From NCBI GenBank assembly GCA_036365145.1, contig JAEOAD010000031.1, forward strand, positions 7,164,001 to 7,228,000: a stretch of 64,000 nucleotides of DNA, in the 5' to 3' direction. Positions 47,640 to 60,577 of this stretch are shown here, piece after piece. Each line of letters begins with the position of its first letter. Positions within the stretch are counted from its first letter, which is position 1. Source of the DNA: Orientallactaga sibirica. Taxonomy: Eukaryota; Chordata; Mammalia; Rodentia; Dipodidae. The notes under the pieces are model-generated. The model did no database searches and was not told the DNA's origin. It saw only the letters and a list, made by a program, of their open reading frames with translations. The translations under genes were made by a program, and so were the position numbers.

Positions 47640-48090
47640 CCCTATTTCTTTTTTTCCAGGGATGGGATTGAACCTAGGGTCTGGCACATGCTACATAAGT
47701 GTTCTATCACAGTGCTCTTTTTACTTTCTGTTTTGAGATAGGGTTATACTGCCCAGGATAGCCTTGAACTTAAAAAAATTATTTTGTTTATTTTGTTTAT
47801 TTATTTGAAAGCGACAGACAGAGGTAGAGAGAGAGAGAGAGTGAGAATGGGCACACCAGGGTCTCCAGCCACTGCAAACGAACTCCAGATGCATGTACCA
47901 CCTTGTGCATCTCGCTTACGTGGGTCCTGGGGAATCGAGCCTTGAACCAGAGTCCTTAGGCTTCACAGGCAAGTGCTTAACTGCTAAGCCGTCTCTCCAG
48001 CCCCAAGCCTTGAACTTTTGATTCTCTTGCTTCAACCTCTCCAGTAGCTTGGATTGCATGTTTGTACCACCAGGCCTGGTGTAGGTATCT
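47640..48090 (-). repeat. ID remnant and old B1, the B1 split by a DIP SINE (47772-48005)
   Basis: The DIP copy is bounded by a 12-base duplication AGCCTTGAACTT (47760-47771 and 48006-48017) lying within the B1, which proves a later insertion into an older repeat. Confidence 0.85.
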
Positions 48091-48104
48091 TTCTTGATTT
48101 AATT

Positions 48105-48230
48105 CTTTTGTTGTTGTTTTGAGATAGGGTCTCACTATGTTACACAGGCTGGCCTTAAACTTTTAATCTTCCTACCTGGGTCTCCTGAATGCTGAATTGT
48201 AAGTGTATACCACCATGCCTGATTAAGTTT
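48105..48230 (-). repeat. Old B1 SINE
   Basis: GAGATAGGGTCTCACTATG to TATACCACCATGCC. Confidence 0.7.
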
Positions 48231-48574
48231 ACACTGTGCCTACTTGTAAATCCTCCCATGTGAACATGTGAACACATGTGAACAGATACACACAGGCATA
48301 CGCATGCACACACACACTCACACATGTGCTCACACACATTCCACATATACACAGATGCAGTGAATCCACCAAACACATCACTCTAGTAGGAAAAAAGTGC
48401 TCAGTGACTCTCTCAGGTTCAGAACACACAAGAGTCACATTAGTTTGGGGTCATTTGAGCTAAACATATCTCCACTGCTACCCTATAAGCACTCCTTCAG
48501 GAGGCCCCAAATCACAGTTGCCTTTCCCTTAAATAAAAAAAAAAAAAAAAAAAAAAAGGAAAAGAAAGGAAATA

Positions 48575-49372
48575 GATCTCTTCCAATGTCTTTATTATTA
48601 TTATTATAATTATCATAATCTTTAATTTTCAAAAAATATAAATAGGTGCACGGAACACTGGTGCCTGCACCGTCCCGGGGGTTGAGGGAAGGGGAGATGG
48701 AGGGGCACCCCCTGGGAAGGAAGTGCCCCTACCCAGCCCAGCCGAGAAATGACATTTGCTAGGGTGGTTGAGCCAGGTGAGAGGTCACTGAAAGAGGGGT
48801 CCTGGAGGGAAAGTGACCCCCCCACCCTCCTCGGCCAGCTTGCCCCCAGGCTCCTTCTCTCACAGATGGGTATAGCCTCCCAGGTCCTTTTGTCTGCAGT
48901 CCCCTCTTGGGTTCGTCTTGCTGAGGCATCCACAACTCTGGCTCCTTCTGACCCTTCCTCCCGCCTCCCTAGCTGTCCCTGGGGGGAGGGGTGTGGTGAA
49001 ATAACCAACCATTGCACTGCTCTGGTGTAAAGTCAGGAAACAAAAATAATCTTCTTTATTTAACTTAACCCCTCCCTTCTCCCCTTGTCCCTGCGCTGGT
49101 CCCTGGAAAGGCACGATGGGAGATTGAAGAAATGTCTCTCAACTCAGTCCATGGGTTACAGGAAATTTGCTTTGGCATTCAGGGGACAAATTAAATGCAG
49201 TTTGAGTGATATGGGGGTTAGGGGTTGGGCACACACAATGTAGGATTTTTTTTTTTTTCTCTTCTTTAATGGGATTCCTTGTATGACAAAAAGTGACAAG
49301 AAGAGCACACCATCTGGTGGGATGTGTGGTCAGCCTGGCTGGCTCCTGGGCTCAGCATCCTGGAAGCTCCTC
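48575..49372 (-). other. ACAN: ACAN 3' UTR with two poly(A) signals
   Basis: On the minus strand AATAAA occurs at 49060-49055 (proximal) and at 48596-48591 (distal, in an AT-rich AATAATAAAGAC context). The sequence between is unique and shows no repeats, so I take the distal site as the usual end. A long poly(A)-type run (48537-48557) lies just beyond. Confidence 0.55.
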
Positions 49373-49449
49373 TCAGTGGACCATGCTGGGGCGGCTCCTC
49401 CGTGTGGGCTGTGAACTCCGCTTCTGTAACCTGCGCTTGTAGGTGGTGG
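49373..49449 (-). CDS. ACAN: ACAN C-terminal basic tail exon and stop
   Basis: Reads [20 protein letters not shown] then PSMVH and TGA (49375-49373). The Arg/Lys-rich tail after the CCP domain is typical of aggrecan. Confidence 0.95.
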
Positions 49450-52400
49450 CTGTGGGGAGAGGGAGGTAGAAAAATACTGGTGAGTAAGGAAGATGTGGAG
49501 CCAAGCCTAGGGTTTCTGCAGCCTGCTCTGTGTCCATAGAATGTAGGCTCGACAAGGTAGCCTGGAGTGTCTCCTGCCTCTTTGAGTTGTTGTTTTCCCT
49601 TTTTTAAATTTAATTTTATTTATTTGAAAGCAGAGAGAGATAGAGAGAAGAGACACAGAAAGAGAAAAGGGAGGGGATATGATGGAGAGTGATGTTTCAA
49701 AGGAGAAAGTGGGGGGAGGGAGGGAAGTACAATGGGATATTGTCTACAATTAAAGAAGTTGTCAATAAAAAAATTAGAAAAATAAATAAATAAAATTTAA
49801 AAAAAGCAAGAGAGAATGGGTACACCAGGGCCTCTAGCCACTACAAACAGTCTCCAGATGCATGAACCACTTTGTGCATCTCGCTTTATGTGGGTACTGG
49901 GGAATCAAACCTAGGTCTTTAGGTTTGCAGGCAAGTGCCTTAACTGCTGAGCCATCTTTCCTGCCCTGTTTTTTTTTTTTTTTTTTTCTTGAACCTCCTT
50001 GAGCTCAGGAGGTGGTTACAATCCAGGCTACCAGCTTCTCTTTCCTGCTTTCAGGGAACATGGGCCTTCCCTGGGGTGGGGACTAGCAATTTGTGATGGA
50101 GTAGTAAGTATGAGAAGGCCCTGCTGGTGAGACCAGACTCCATGCCAGGCGAGGGGAAGGAGGGGTGATGCTCACGGTCTGTGCAGGTGATCCGAGGCTC
50201 CTCCCATTGCCCATTGGGCTGGCACCGAATGGTGGGCACATGGCGTTGGACGAAGCCCTCAGTGCACTGGTACCTCACCAGGGAACTGATCTCATATCGG
50301 TCCTTTTTCTGTCCGAGGGTCCTGGCATGCTCCACCTCAGGGGGGTCTCCGCAGGCCACTAAGAGACAAACACCTTTTAGAAAGGGATTTCATAGGGTCT
50401 TCTGTCATGACCCATGTGGGAAAGGCATTGGGCTCTGCTACCCAGTGCTGAGCATGCTGGGAAAATGAAGGACCAAGGATCCAGGGACCTCTGGTTCCTT
50501 TGTGGCATCAGGTGGCAGGAAGGGAACACAAAATAGAAAGGGGGCTTTTGGCAATGGTGAGAAGACGAAAGGGAGGGAGAAAGGGAGGGAAAGCGGGGAT
50601 TACCAGGTAGGCCATCTGTTGCTTCTTCTTCCTCTTTTTTTTAAATCTCTCTCTCTTTCTGTATGATATATGTGTGTATGTATACATTCATGTGTAATTG
50701 TGGGCTTGCATGTGCCATGTGTGTGGGTCAGAGGACAACCTTGCACCTTATTTGAGACAGGGTCTCAGTTTACTGCTGTGTATACCAGTCCAGCTGGCCC
50801 CAGAGCTCGCAATAATTCTGTCTCCACCTCCCGCCTCTCCATAGTAGACTCAGGATTTCAGTCATCCACCACATCCTCCACCTTTAAGTGGGCTTTAGGG
50901 ACCTGAACTCAGATCTTCCCATTTGTGCAGCAAGCGCTTGATGCACTGAGTCATCTCTCCGAATCCACCGTGGCTTCTTCTTCTTCTTTTAATTTTTATT
51001 TACTTAACTTACTTATTTATTAGAGAAAGAGGGAGAGACTGCAGACGCATGCGCCACCTTGTGCATCTGGCTTATGTGAGTCCTGGGGAATTGAACCTGG
51101 GTCCTTTGGCTTTGCAGGCAAGTGCTTTAACTGCTAAGCCATCCCTCCAGCCCCCACCATGGCTTCTTTATGAAAATGTTCAGTGCCACAGAAAGTGGGG
51201 CCTGCAAGAAGCCTGGGGACCCAGGCCATGAGCAGGAGCAGATAGACATGGCCTACAAGCACCAACATGTCTACAGACCCAAAGCTGAAAGGTCTCTGAC
51301 TCTGTGACTGGTGCCCTAGGTACTCCAAAGACAGGGAGGGAGGCTCCTACCCAAGAACCACCTTGGGTGACTTTTTACTGCTCACATGGGCGGTGGTGTG
51401 ATGTATGGAGTGTGGGATCCTGTGCTCTAGTCAATGACCTTCATATTCTCGCGGTCCCTGTGCATGATCCTTAGAAGCTAGATTAGCCTTGCCATTGGCC
51501 CTGAGATGCGGTGCTCAAACGGGACTGCCCCGACTGCATAAGCTCCCATGTGCTTCTTGACGGTGTGTCCTGCAGACCTCAGTGGCTAAACAAGGACACT
51601 TGCCCCGGGTCACAGAGCAAGTGTCCCTCTCACAGCTGACGGTGTCCATCCTGTCCCTGACCTCCCCTCAGGCCCCGCTTACCGGTGCCCTTTTTACACG
51701 TGAAGGGCAGTTGGTAATTGCAGGGGACGTCATTCCACTCGCCCTTCTCGTGCCAGATCATCACCACACAGTCTTCTCCCGTGGCAAAGAAGTTGTCAGG
51801 CTGGTTCGGGCGCCACTTCTCAAATTGCTGTGGATGGGAGAGGCAAAGTGGTGAGGGGAGAAAGGGGAGCAGTGTGGCTTGGCCTGTCCCCCACTTCCAT
51901 CAAGCCCTTCATGTCTCCTTTTTCCTCTAGCCCAGCTTCTGACTCATATGGCTGTCGTGAGGGCTGCTGGGAGTCTGCTCCGGGTCATTCTAGATGCTGT
52001 GAATCCCATCTAGGGAACTGGCTCTGGAACCGTGTTCCTGGTTCAGCCCTTCACTGACCCTCACTACTGGCTGCCGGTACTGTCCACATGACCCATATAT
52101 TGCTTTCTTTCTCCTTGAGTAGACTAGAGTCCCTTGTGCATAGAAGCTCCCTCAAGTGTTATATTTCCCTTATGTTGGCTTGCTGTCATACCTTCCGTTC
52201 CTTCCTAGCTCTCTCCCTGTTTCATGCCTTCACTGACACCTGGGACGGTCACCAGAGGCACAGAGGAAAGCGACACAGTCCCTCTTCTTTGGAGCTCCCA
52301 CCCAGCAGAGCAGCAGCTCAGGGAGTTCGCATGCGATCTGGATGCATGTCACTCTTGGGGTTTTCAACCCTTCCCTCTATTCTTTAGGCCACCACTAGAA

Positions 52401-55400
52401 CTCACCAGGGGGTGTCCATCTGACCAGCGGAAGTCCCCTTCGATGGTCCTGTCATTCAGGCCGATCCACTGGTAGTCTTGAGCATTTTCTAGAGTGGGAA
52501 GATAGGTTTGCACGTGAGCTTTCTGAAGACTGGGACTTATAGAGGCTGAGGAAGGGGACAGTGGGCCCCTGAGGATGAGCCACCCACTTCTATGGTCCTT
52601 GCAAAGGTCTCAGCACACCAGTGTTTGTGGTGTAACTTTGGGACCACCTCCCAAAGCTGGCACAGACAGGTGATAGCCACAGGGTCAGTCTAGGGCTGGC
52701 TCTGACTGGCAGAGGTCTATCCTGGATCAAGCCCTAGTCGCTGGCCCCAGTGACCTCTGTCTTACTCTCACAGGAAACTCGGGCTGTAGGAACACCTCAT
52801 CCCCTTTTCCCAGCCCCTTACCATGCAGTCTCACTGGACCCAATCTGCCAATTGCTTTCCTTTTACCCTTTGCAGTGCAGGGGACGGAACCCAGGGCCTT
52901 GTGCATGCAAGGCAAGAGCTCTGCCGCTCAGAGACAACCCCGGCTCCCAGTCCAGTGAGTTTTGACAACTGAAGCCCTCTGTCGACACCAGCCACTTTCC
53001 TTAGGCCCAGGAGACCCTGCCAGCACTTACTGTTGACAAACTCCTGCTCCTCGGGAGTGACGATGCTGCTCAGGTGTGACTGCTGTTCCCGACACCTTCT
53101 CTCTGCATCCACCCACGTCTCACGATCAGGAAAGTGGCGGTAACAGTGGCCCTGGAACTTGGTCCAGCCCTCCTCACATAGCTCCTGATCTGTAATACAA
53201 GTCAGGGGTTTGAAGGGCGGGGGGGGGGGAGGTGTTCCGAGGCTATCTGGGTGTGTGGTCACTGCCAGTCTTGTGGCATGGATTCCCATGTTCTAGCCAC
53301 CTTAAATGCTATGTCTTCAAGGGAAGCAATAGGCCCAGCTGGCTAGAAGCTCACATGTGAAGCCAGTACCTCCTCGTCCCCAGAAGCCTCTGAGCATGTC
53401 TCTTCTGGGAAAGACCAGGGACTCTTTCTTTGTCTGATGTAGGACCCTGACCACTAAGATTTCTTCTGGCAGATGGATGTCTGCTTTGGCGGAGGCTAGC
53501 AGGGTCCAGCGTGCTTGGGGACAAAGGGGAAGGAAGTTTTGGGATTTAAGACAAAACATGGTTCTGGGGATGGAGAAATGGCTTAGTGGTTAAGGCATTT
53601 GCCTGTGAAGCCAAAGGATCCCGGTTCGATTCTCCGGGACCCATGTAAGCCAGATGCATCTGGAGTTCGTTTGCAGTGGCTAGAGGCCCTGGCGTGCCCA
53701 TTCTCTCTCTCTCTGCCTCTCCTCTATCTCTCTCTCTCTGCTTGCAAATAAACTTTTTTTTAAAAAACATGGTTCTGAACTTCGGAGGGACCCTCGGGCA
53801 GCAGGAGAGGCTGGGAACAAGAGAGCTAGTAGCCGCCTCTCCACAGAAACTTGACTAGGCCAAAGACTCCCACGAATAAATTCATTTGGGTCCAGAGAAC
53901 ACTGAGCTTCAGGCAGAGGATCTAATCTGGCTCTATTTACTACTATTATTATTATTAGTAGTAGTTTAATTATAATTCATTTTTTAGTGCTAGGGATCCA
54001 ACTTAGGGCCTTAGGCATGCTAAGCAAGTGCTCTACCACTGAGCCACCTCCCCAGCTTCCTAAGCTGGCTCTAGCAGCAGAGCACCCCCCCCCCTCCCCG
54101 TGCCTGCCTCCTACAGAGCCACACCTCAAGTAGGAGTTGGCCTGCGACTCAGGGGCTGGGGCTTTTATTTTGTATTTTCGTGACAGATGAGAAAAGATGA
54201 GGAGCATCTCAATATGTAATGGGGTGCTTTTTGGGGGAAGGGACTGGTTTGGAGGTCTAGGAGTGGCCTGGAGGGACAGAGTTGTGGGCATGCGGGAGCC
54301 AGCTCATCGGGCTCAGGAGGGGTGATTGTACACTAACTCTAACTCTGACTTCAGTTAACAGCACTAGATCTGCCCTGGTGGGAGGTTTTATCCCTCAGGA
54401 CTTGGTACATGCTACCAGTCAAGGCTCCCTTTTTCTCTGCAAGAGCCAGGTGCTAAACATCTGTCTGCACAACACTGGACAGGGGGAATTCAGTCCCTCT
54501 TTCCTTTCTTCCCCTTGTGGAGAGCTGTCCAGTTTGGGGGAGGGTGCCCGAGGCTCAGAGAATAGCCCTGAATCCATGGCAGCCTCCCACTGGGAACTGT
54601 CAGTGGCCTGGCTTTCTTAGAAAGGACAGTGTTTCTCCCTTGACGGGCACAGGTCTTCTACCAGCCGAGGGGTGGATGCTTGGCAAGGTTGGGAGGAATG
54701 AAGAGAGGGGGAGCCGAAGGCCAGCAGTCAGAGAAGAAGGAGACAGGGCACTGGCAGGGCATGTGGGTGAGGACCCCTTGCTATCAGTGCTGTCCCCAAG
54801 GGATAAGGCAAAGGCCTGCAAAGAAGTGGAGAGGAAACTCAGTGTTGAGGGGGACAGAGATGTCACCTCTGGGCTTGTGGGCCAGCGCTCGATTCACCTC
54901 AGTGTGGACGGCTAAGCTGGGCGACCAGTCAGTGGGGTCAGCTTGCGGGGGGAGGGGGAAGTGGTGGCTGGGAAAGGCCATGCAGAGTGGGGGTTGTAGG
55001 GACAAGACAGACTTCTAGGGAGTCCAGAAAAAGCAGCATGGCGGAGGCAGGAGGCACCATGAAGCTTAAGCATTCAAGGTCAGGATGGAGCCATGTCTCA
55101 GTGGGCATTCAGGCCCAGGGCCTCCCCACTAGGTGGCTCTGACTCTCTCTGCTCTGTCAGGATTCAGAACCCTATATGGACCTTACCTCTGTTGTAGCAC
55201 AGCCCCCTTTCCCAGGGAACCCCAGTGTGTGGATATTCCAGACCTCCCCCCCCCCCGCTGTGGCCAGTTTTGGTAACTTGGGAAGAAAATCCTTGCACTC
55301 TCAATTCCCACCCAGCTGAGACTTAGTGCACCCATTTTTTGGATTCTTGAGGTAAAGATAGGAGGTTTCAATGAAAGATGGGTGTCCAGGCCTTTTCTTC

Positions 55401-58400
55401 CAGAACACTTAAGTTCTTCTGCCAGTCTATACCCATGGCACTGGCTCCAAGGAATGTGCAAACTGCACTGCTTCCATTTACTGCTTAAGCTCCAAGGGAA
55501 ATTTTCTAGGACTTTCAACTGCTTTCTGGAAGCGTCTCCACCTGAGTTCATGGTAAATGGTTTTGTGCCCATGCACACTTCAATTTCTGTTGTGGGCCAT
55601 TGCTACCAGCATCCAGAGGCCCCAAGTCTCCTTCTCTGAGTTGGGAAGCTCAGGTTGTCCAGGAGGCTGGTGCGGGCTACAAAGTACCATAGATCAGAGC
55701 TCTGGGTGCTCAGCCTACCCTGCCAGAGCTCGTGGACTACAGGGGCAGAAGCAGAGGTGTAGTTAAGGCTTATGAGAGGAAACCCAGCTCCTGTGCCTTG
55801 CAATGGAACTCTTCTGCCTAACTAACCATTTGCCTTGTGCAGGGGAGGAAGAAAGGATGCGTGGCTGGCATGACATTGAGATGACAGTTGTCATGGTGTG
55901 ATGAAGAGAAGAAGGTGGCGCGCAGCAGTCCCTGTTCATGCATGCCTGGAACATGCTGGTGACACGAGTGCTGTCAAGCAGACCAACCACAACCCTCACC
56001 CCAGGAGAGGAGGAAGGCAGCTTGGCTAGAGTGTCTCCATAGGTGACTCCCTAGGGGCCTAGGAGAGCCATGAAAGTCCCAAAAGAAACACAGTAGGCAG
56101 ACAGTGCCCATAACCATGCCAAGAAGATCCGTGGCTGCCAGTTGAAGAGAAAACTAACTGCCCCAACCCACACCTTCCTTCAAGACACATGGGCGGAATG
56201 GGCTCTGTCCTTTTAGTGTGACACATGCACCCAGCTCAATGGTGGCATCAGTGAGTTGGCCAGCCCTGCAGAAGGTTAGTGTTCTCAAGGTCCCCAGAGC
56301 CCCACCTCGTAAAGTGGCCCATGTCAAAGTCCACATCTCTCCTGTGGTCAGATCAGTCAGGACCATGGAGGAGGGATCTCCAGGGTGGGGAGAGAACAAG
56401 AGCAAGAATGGGAACTGGAAGGGCCAGGTCTTCTCAGTTGTAATTCCCTAGAATGGCTGTCCAAGAGGATTCAGGGGCCCCAGCTGGGGCCTGGAGCCTG
56501 TGCTTAGGAGGGAAGGGTGAGGGAGGTGGTAGGGTGGCAGCGGTTAGTAACATTAGCTGAAGCCGAGACGGCCGTACCGCTCTCACACAGGTCCCCTCCG
56601 TAGCTGGGAAGGCATAAGCATGTGAAAGTGTCGATGGCATCCACGCAGGTGGCTCCATTCAGACAAGGGCTTGAGAGGCACTCATCAATGTCTGCAAGAA
56701 ACCAAGGGCCACCATTAGGACTCTTGCTGACAATTCACAAGCACTGTGGCTTCCTTATGGGTGGCCAGCCCTGCTGTACTCCAGGGCCCAGGGAGGGGCC
56801 TGGCTGGTTTTCCTGAAAACCGTTGCTGCTGCTGCTGCTGCTGCCATCTTGGAATGCTGAACCAAAGATCCATGTGAGTTTTCTTGGATATATGTCAGTC
56901 TTGACCAGCAAGCTTGGAACCAGATCTTTCAGTGGATTCAAGAGATCTGGTACATCTGAAGCCAAATGCCTTTTGTATGAGAGAGCATGGAATTGCTCCA
57001 AGGTAGCTTCTCTTGTGACTGTATCAAGAAACCGTGGAGTCTGAGCCGGCTAGGAACATGATGGTGGGCCAACATGCTGAAAGTGTTTCTTGAAGCGTGG
57101 CTACAACTCTTTCTTCTCTGGGCTCTTCCTGTGTAGCTGTGGTCCAGAGAAGAGAGGGCAAGGCTATACTGTTATAGAATGGCCAAACTAGAAATGGTCC
57201 CGTAGAGTATAGACCCATGAGGAAATGGCCATATGTGATATCTGCATAAAACTCACTAACCTTCCTGGACGGTAGACACTTTGGTTGTCTTCAGTAAATA
57301 AGATTTCAGAATGCTATGTGAAAATGAAGCAAGAATCTTTCTCTTGGGAGAAACAACACAAACCTCGCCCAACATTTCCCCATGCAATCTTCTTACATCT
57401 TTAAGCTCCCAGAAGGTGGGCATCATGAGTGAGTCACAGTTTCTAGATGGGTTCTAGCCTGGCCAGTGGGAGGAAAACAAGGAAAGTGGGCCAGGGCCTT
57501 ATAAGTGGCTGTTCACTGAGAACCAGCCTGTGATACAGGCGGATGCCCCAGCTGCCTCTGTCCTGGGCAGTCCAGCTCTTCTTCTTTCTGCTCTTCTGGT
57601 CCTGAGCTGTTTTTTTTTTTTTTTTTTTCTCTGTAGGACTCAAATTAGTAAATCGCTGGCATCTATCTCAACTCTTCAACAGTCAGCCAAAGTGAAAACT
57701 GAATCTCACAGATTGAGCTTTCTGCATGATTCTGAGAAGCCAGGAGGCCTGGGATGGGGGGACTTCTGCTCACTTCCTGTTAATACTCCAGAGCTAGCCT
57801 TGAACTTGTCATATAGCTGAGGATGACCCTGAACTTCTGAATCTCCTTCCTCCATCTCCAAGTGCTGGGATTACAATTGTGTGCCACTATATCCCGTTGA
57901 TACAATGCTGGAATGAAAACCAAGGCAAGTACTCTACCAACTGAGCTATGTCCCTAGCGTGGAAGATTCTAGTTCTTGCTACAATCAGCTGTGTGTATGC
58001 GACATTCACATGTTGATAGGTGGTCCCCCTGTGAACTGCTATTTCTTGGGTTGGAAATAGGACCTTTGAGTCCTAAGTATATTCCAGGACTTAGTTCTTG
58101 CCTCCCATAAGAGGAAACCAGACTTTTAAAGTCAATCCTCTGCTAGGAGGGTCAAAGCACTTTCTGCTGGATCTTCAAGCTCGTGTAGTACAGACCTCTT
58201 CTCAGTCAAGTTTGTGCAACAGGTGGCTTTGAACATCCCTGCTTCTCAGGCATCTTGGTCATCTCATGAAAATCCCACTGTCCGTATCTCTGGCAATCGC
58301 TTGTCTTCACCATAAAGTCCTTAGTTTCATTTCAAGGAGTATACACCAATCGATTAGAAACTCACAGTTCCAAGCTTGGAACTGTTCCAAGCAAACCCAA

Positions 58401-60024
58401 AATGCATGGAGGAACTGACTGAAATCCCAGCATGCACTTGGATTCCCAAGCATGCACCAGGATTCCCAGCAGCAGCAGCAGTAGCAGCAATAGGTCAGGT
58501 CAGTTGGCAGGGTGGAAGCTGGGGGCAGCTCTCTTGCTTCAGGAAAGCTATGTTCTCTTTTGTCCATTAGCATCATTACAGGAGACGGGAAGCACTGGGG
58601 TAAGGGCAGTTAAGCAAATGGAGGTGCTAAAGCAGTTGTACAGAGCAGGGAACAGGGGTGGCCTCTAGGAAGAAGAGGCAGACATCAACTCCAGGGCCAC
58701 TGGTTTGACCCACAGGACAAAAGGCAGGAAAGGGATGCTGCCCCCCGCGGAGGCCAGGCCAGGCCAGGTGGCTTCCAAATGTCCCGAAGCTTAGAGAGTG
58801 CGCCTCACCTGCTCTGGGCTGCTCGAGGTCATGTTGTTTTTCTTCTTTGTTTGACCAGGGCACAGAATCTGAGAGGGCTGTGAGGACTGACACCACCAAC
58901 TCCTGGGCTTAGAATGGCTCCTCCCTGTCCCCAGGGCCCTGGCTTCTCAGATGAGGAGGGAGGAAGGGTAGGGCACAATTCCAAGGAGCAGGGAGCTCGT
59001 GGGTACCACGGGGCACTTTAGCAAGGCCGTTTAGCAGTGGGAGAGGCTGACGTCTTGTCTCCTCTTCCTCTGCCTGATGGTCTACTCTTCTGTGATGGAA
59101 ACTTGGGACATCTCTGGGCTTTTGGAACCAAGAGAGGAGGCAGCTGGGTCCTCCCCGGAGCACCCAATGGAGGTCTTGGACAAGGTGATACAGCAGGTGC
59201 AGGGAGGGAAGGCTCTGACTAATGACAGCCTTCTTGGAAGAAGAGAGGAAAGGGAGGGAAGAACTGAATGCCATGGATCCCCCCCCTTATCCTCCCCATG
59301 GCCCAGCAGTATAGGTACTGTTATATCACTAATAGGTAGGGGAACAAGCAAAGTGACTTGCCCATGCTGGCAAGTTGGGGAGACAGAGTGAAAGAGATGG
59401 AGAAGAATCAGGAAATGAGGCCAGAAGCTGGAGGAAGAGAGACATCGAGATCCAGGACTCTCAGCATCTTGTTATTACCATTTCTGCTACCAAGGGTTGT
59501 CCATCATCACCAAGCAGGGAGTCAGGGGATTGTCAGTACTCTTAGGCCCCTCTTCCAATGACGAAGAGGATGTTTGGTTCCTGAACAAGCACCCGCCCCC
59601 GCACCCCCCCCCCCCAGCATCATCTCTAATTTAGGAAAGACAATAACGGCAGGTCCCTGAGGAAAGTCTAGAGAAGACACGCTTGAAATAATCCCTTTCC
59701 TGCCTGAATTCACTTTGACTGGCTCTTGTCTAGGTTTTATTTGATTCTGAACCCAGGACCTCCAAGTACCCAAGAGTTTATATGGCTCATAGAAAATACC
59801 GAGTGAAGAGTGACAGCCGGTCACTCAAAGTGGTGTCAACCAAATGGCTCACCACTGGGAAAGACTATGACACACGCGGTGTTCTTCAGGTGTAAAGTCC
59901 ACAGCCCATGAACTGTACTTGATGATCCTGGACATAACTTTTCAGGACAAGGTCTGTGTGTGTGCTGGGGGGGGACCCCCTCAAGAAGCATAGAAGAGAC
60001 AAAGTTAGTTAAGTCACCCTTTGC

Positions 60025-60059
<35 letters not shown>

Positions 60060-60533
60060 CGGTAGGGTCTCACTCTAACCCAGGCTGACCTGGAATTCAC
60101 TATGTCGTCTCAGGGTGGCCTTGAACTCACAGCAATCCTCCTAACTCTGCCTCCGAAGGGTTGGGATTAAAGGCATGGGCCACCACGCCCAGCTTTATTT
60201 ATTTATTTATTTATTTGTTTGTTTATTTATTTATTGGTTTTTTGAGGTAGGGTCTCCCTGTAGTCCAGGCTGACCTGGAATTCACTATGTAGTCTCAGGG
60301 TGGCCTTGAACCCATGGTGTCCTTCCTACCTCTGCCTCCCAAGTGCTGGGATTAAAGGTGTGTGCCACCATGCCTGGCACACTGCACACTTGATACGCAA
60401 GTTCTGTCTGGTTCTTTCACACAAACAAGAGGATTTTATCAATAACAATTTTCCGTGTGTGTGTATGTTATAGGATAACCTTGGACATAATTTCCTCAGG
60501 TGCTTTCCATCTTCCTTCCTTCCTTCCTTTCCT

Positions 60534-60577
<44 letters not shown>

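Larger units (their letters stand above)
47066..48570. other. HAPLN3-ACAN convergent intergenic gap
   Basis: About 1.5 kb separates the two predicted poly(A) ends. It has unique sequence to 47.63 kb, an ID remnant, a nested B1/DIP pair (47.72-48.09 kb), another old B1, a CA/TG-rich stretch (48.28-48.36 kb) and a poly(A) run. No gene is seen. Confidence 0.6.
50359..51682 (-). other. ACAN: ACAN intron between lectin and CCP exons
   Basis: Contains a B4-type rodent repeat remnant (about 50690-50970), a truncated DIP SINE (50990-51155) and unique DNA. No coding exon. Confidence 0.6.
53190..56577 (-). other. ACAN: ACAN intron between EGF and first lectin exon
   Basis: Mainly unique sequence with one DIP SINE (53567-53763, clear target duplication) and an ID remnant (about 53975-54060). 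A 13/14 CTCF-like match lies at 55126-55139. No exon is seen. Confidence 0.65.

Noticed and set aside
48278..48376. Cys-rich small frames near 48.2-48.4 kb and at 242-512
   Set aside because: Cys-Val-Cys runs come from TG/CA repeats, not from a cysteine-rich peptide.
54517..55018. Open frames of 110-132 codons in an ACAN intron
   Set aside because: They are on the strand opposite to ACAN with no splice partners or recognisable protein features.
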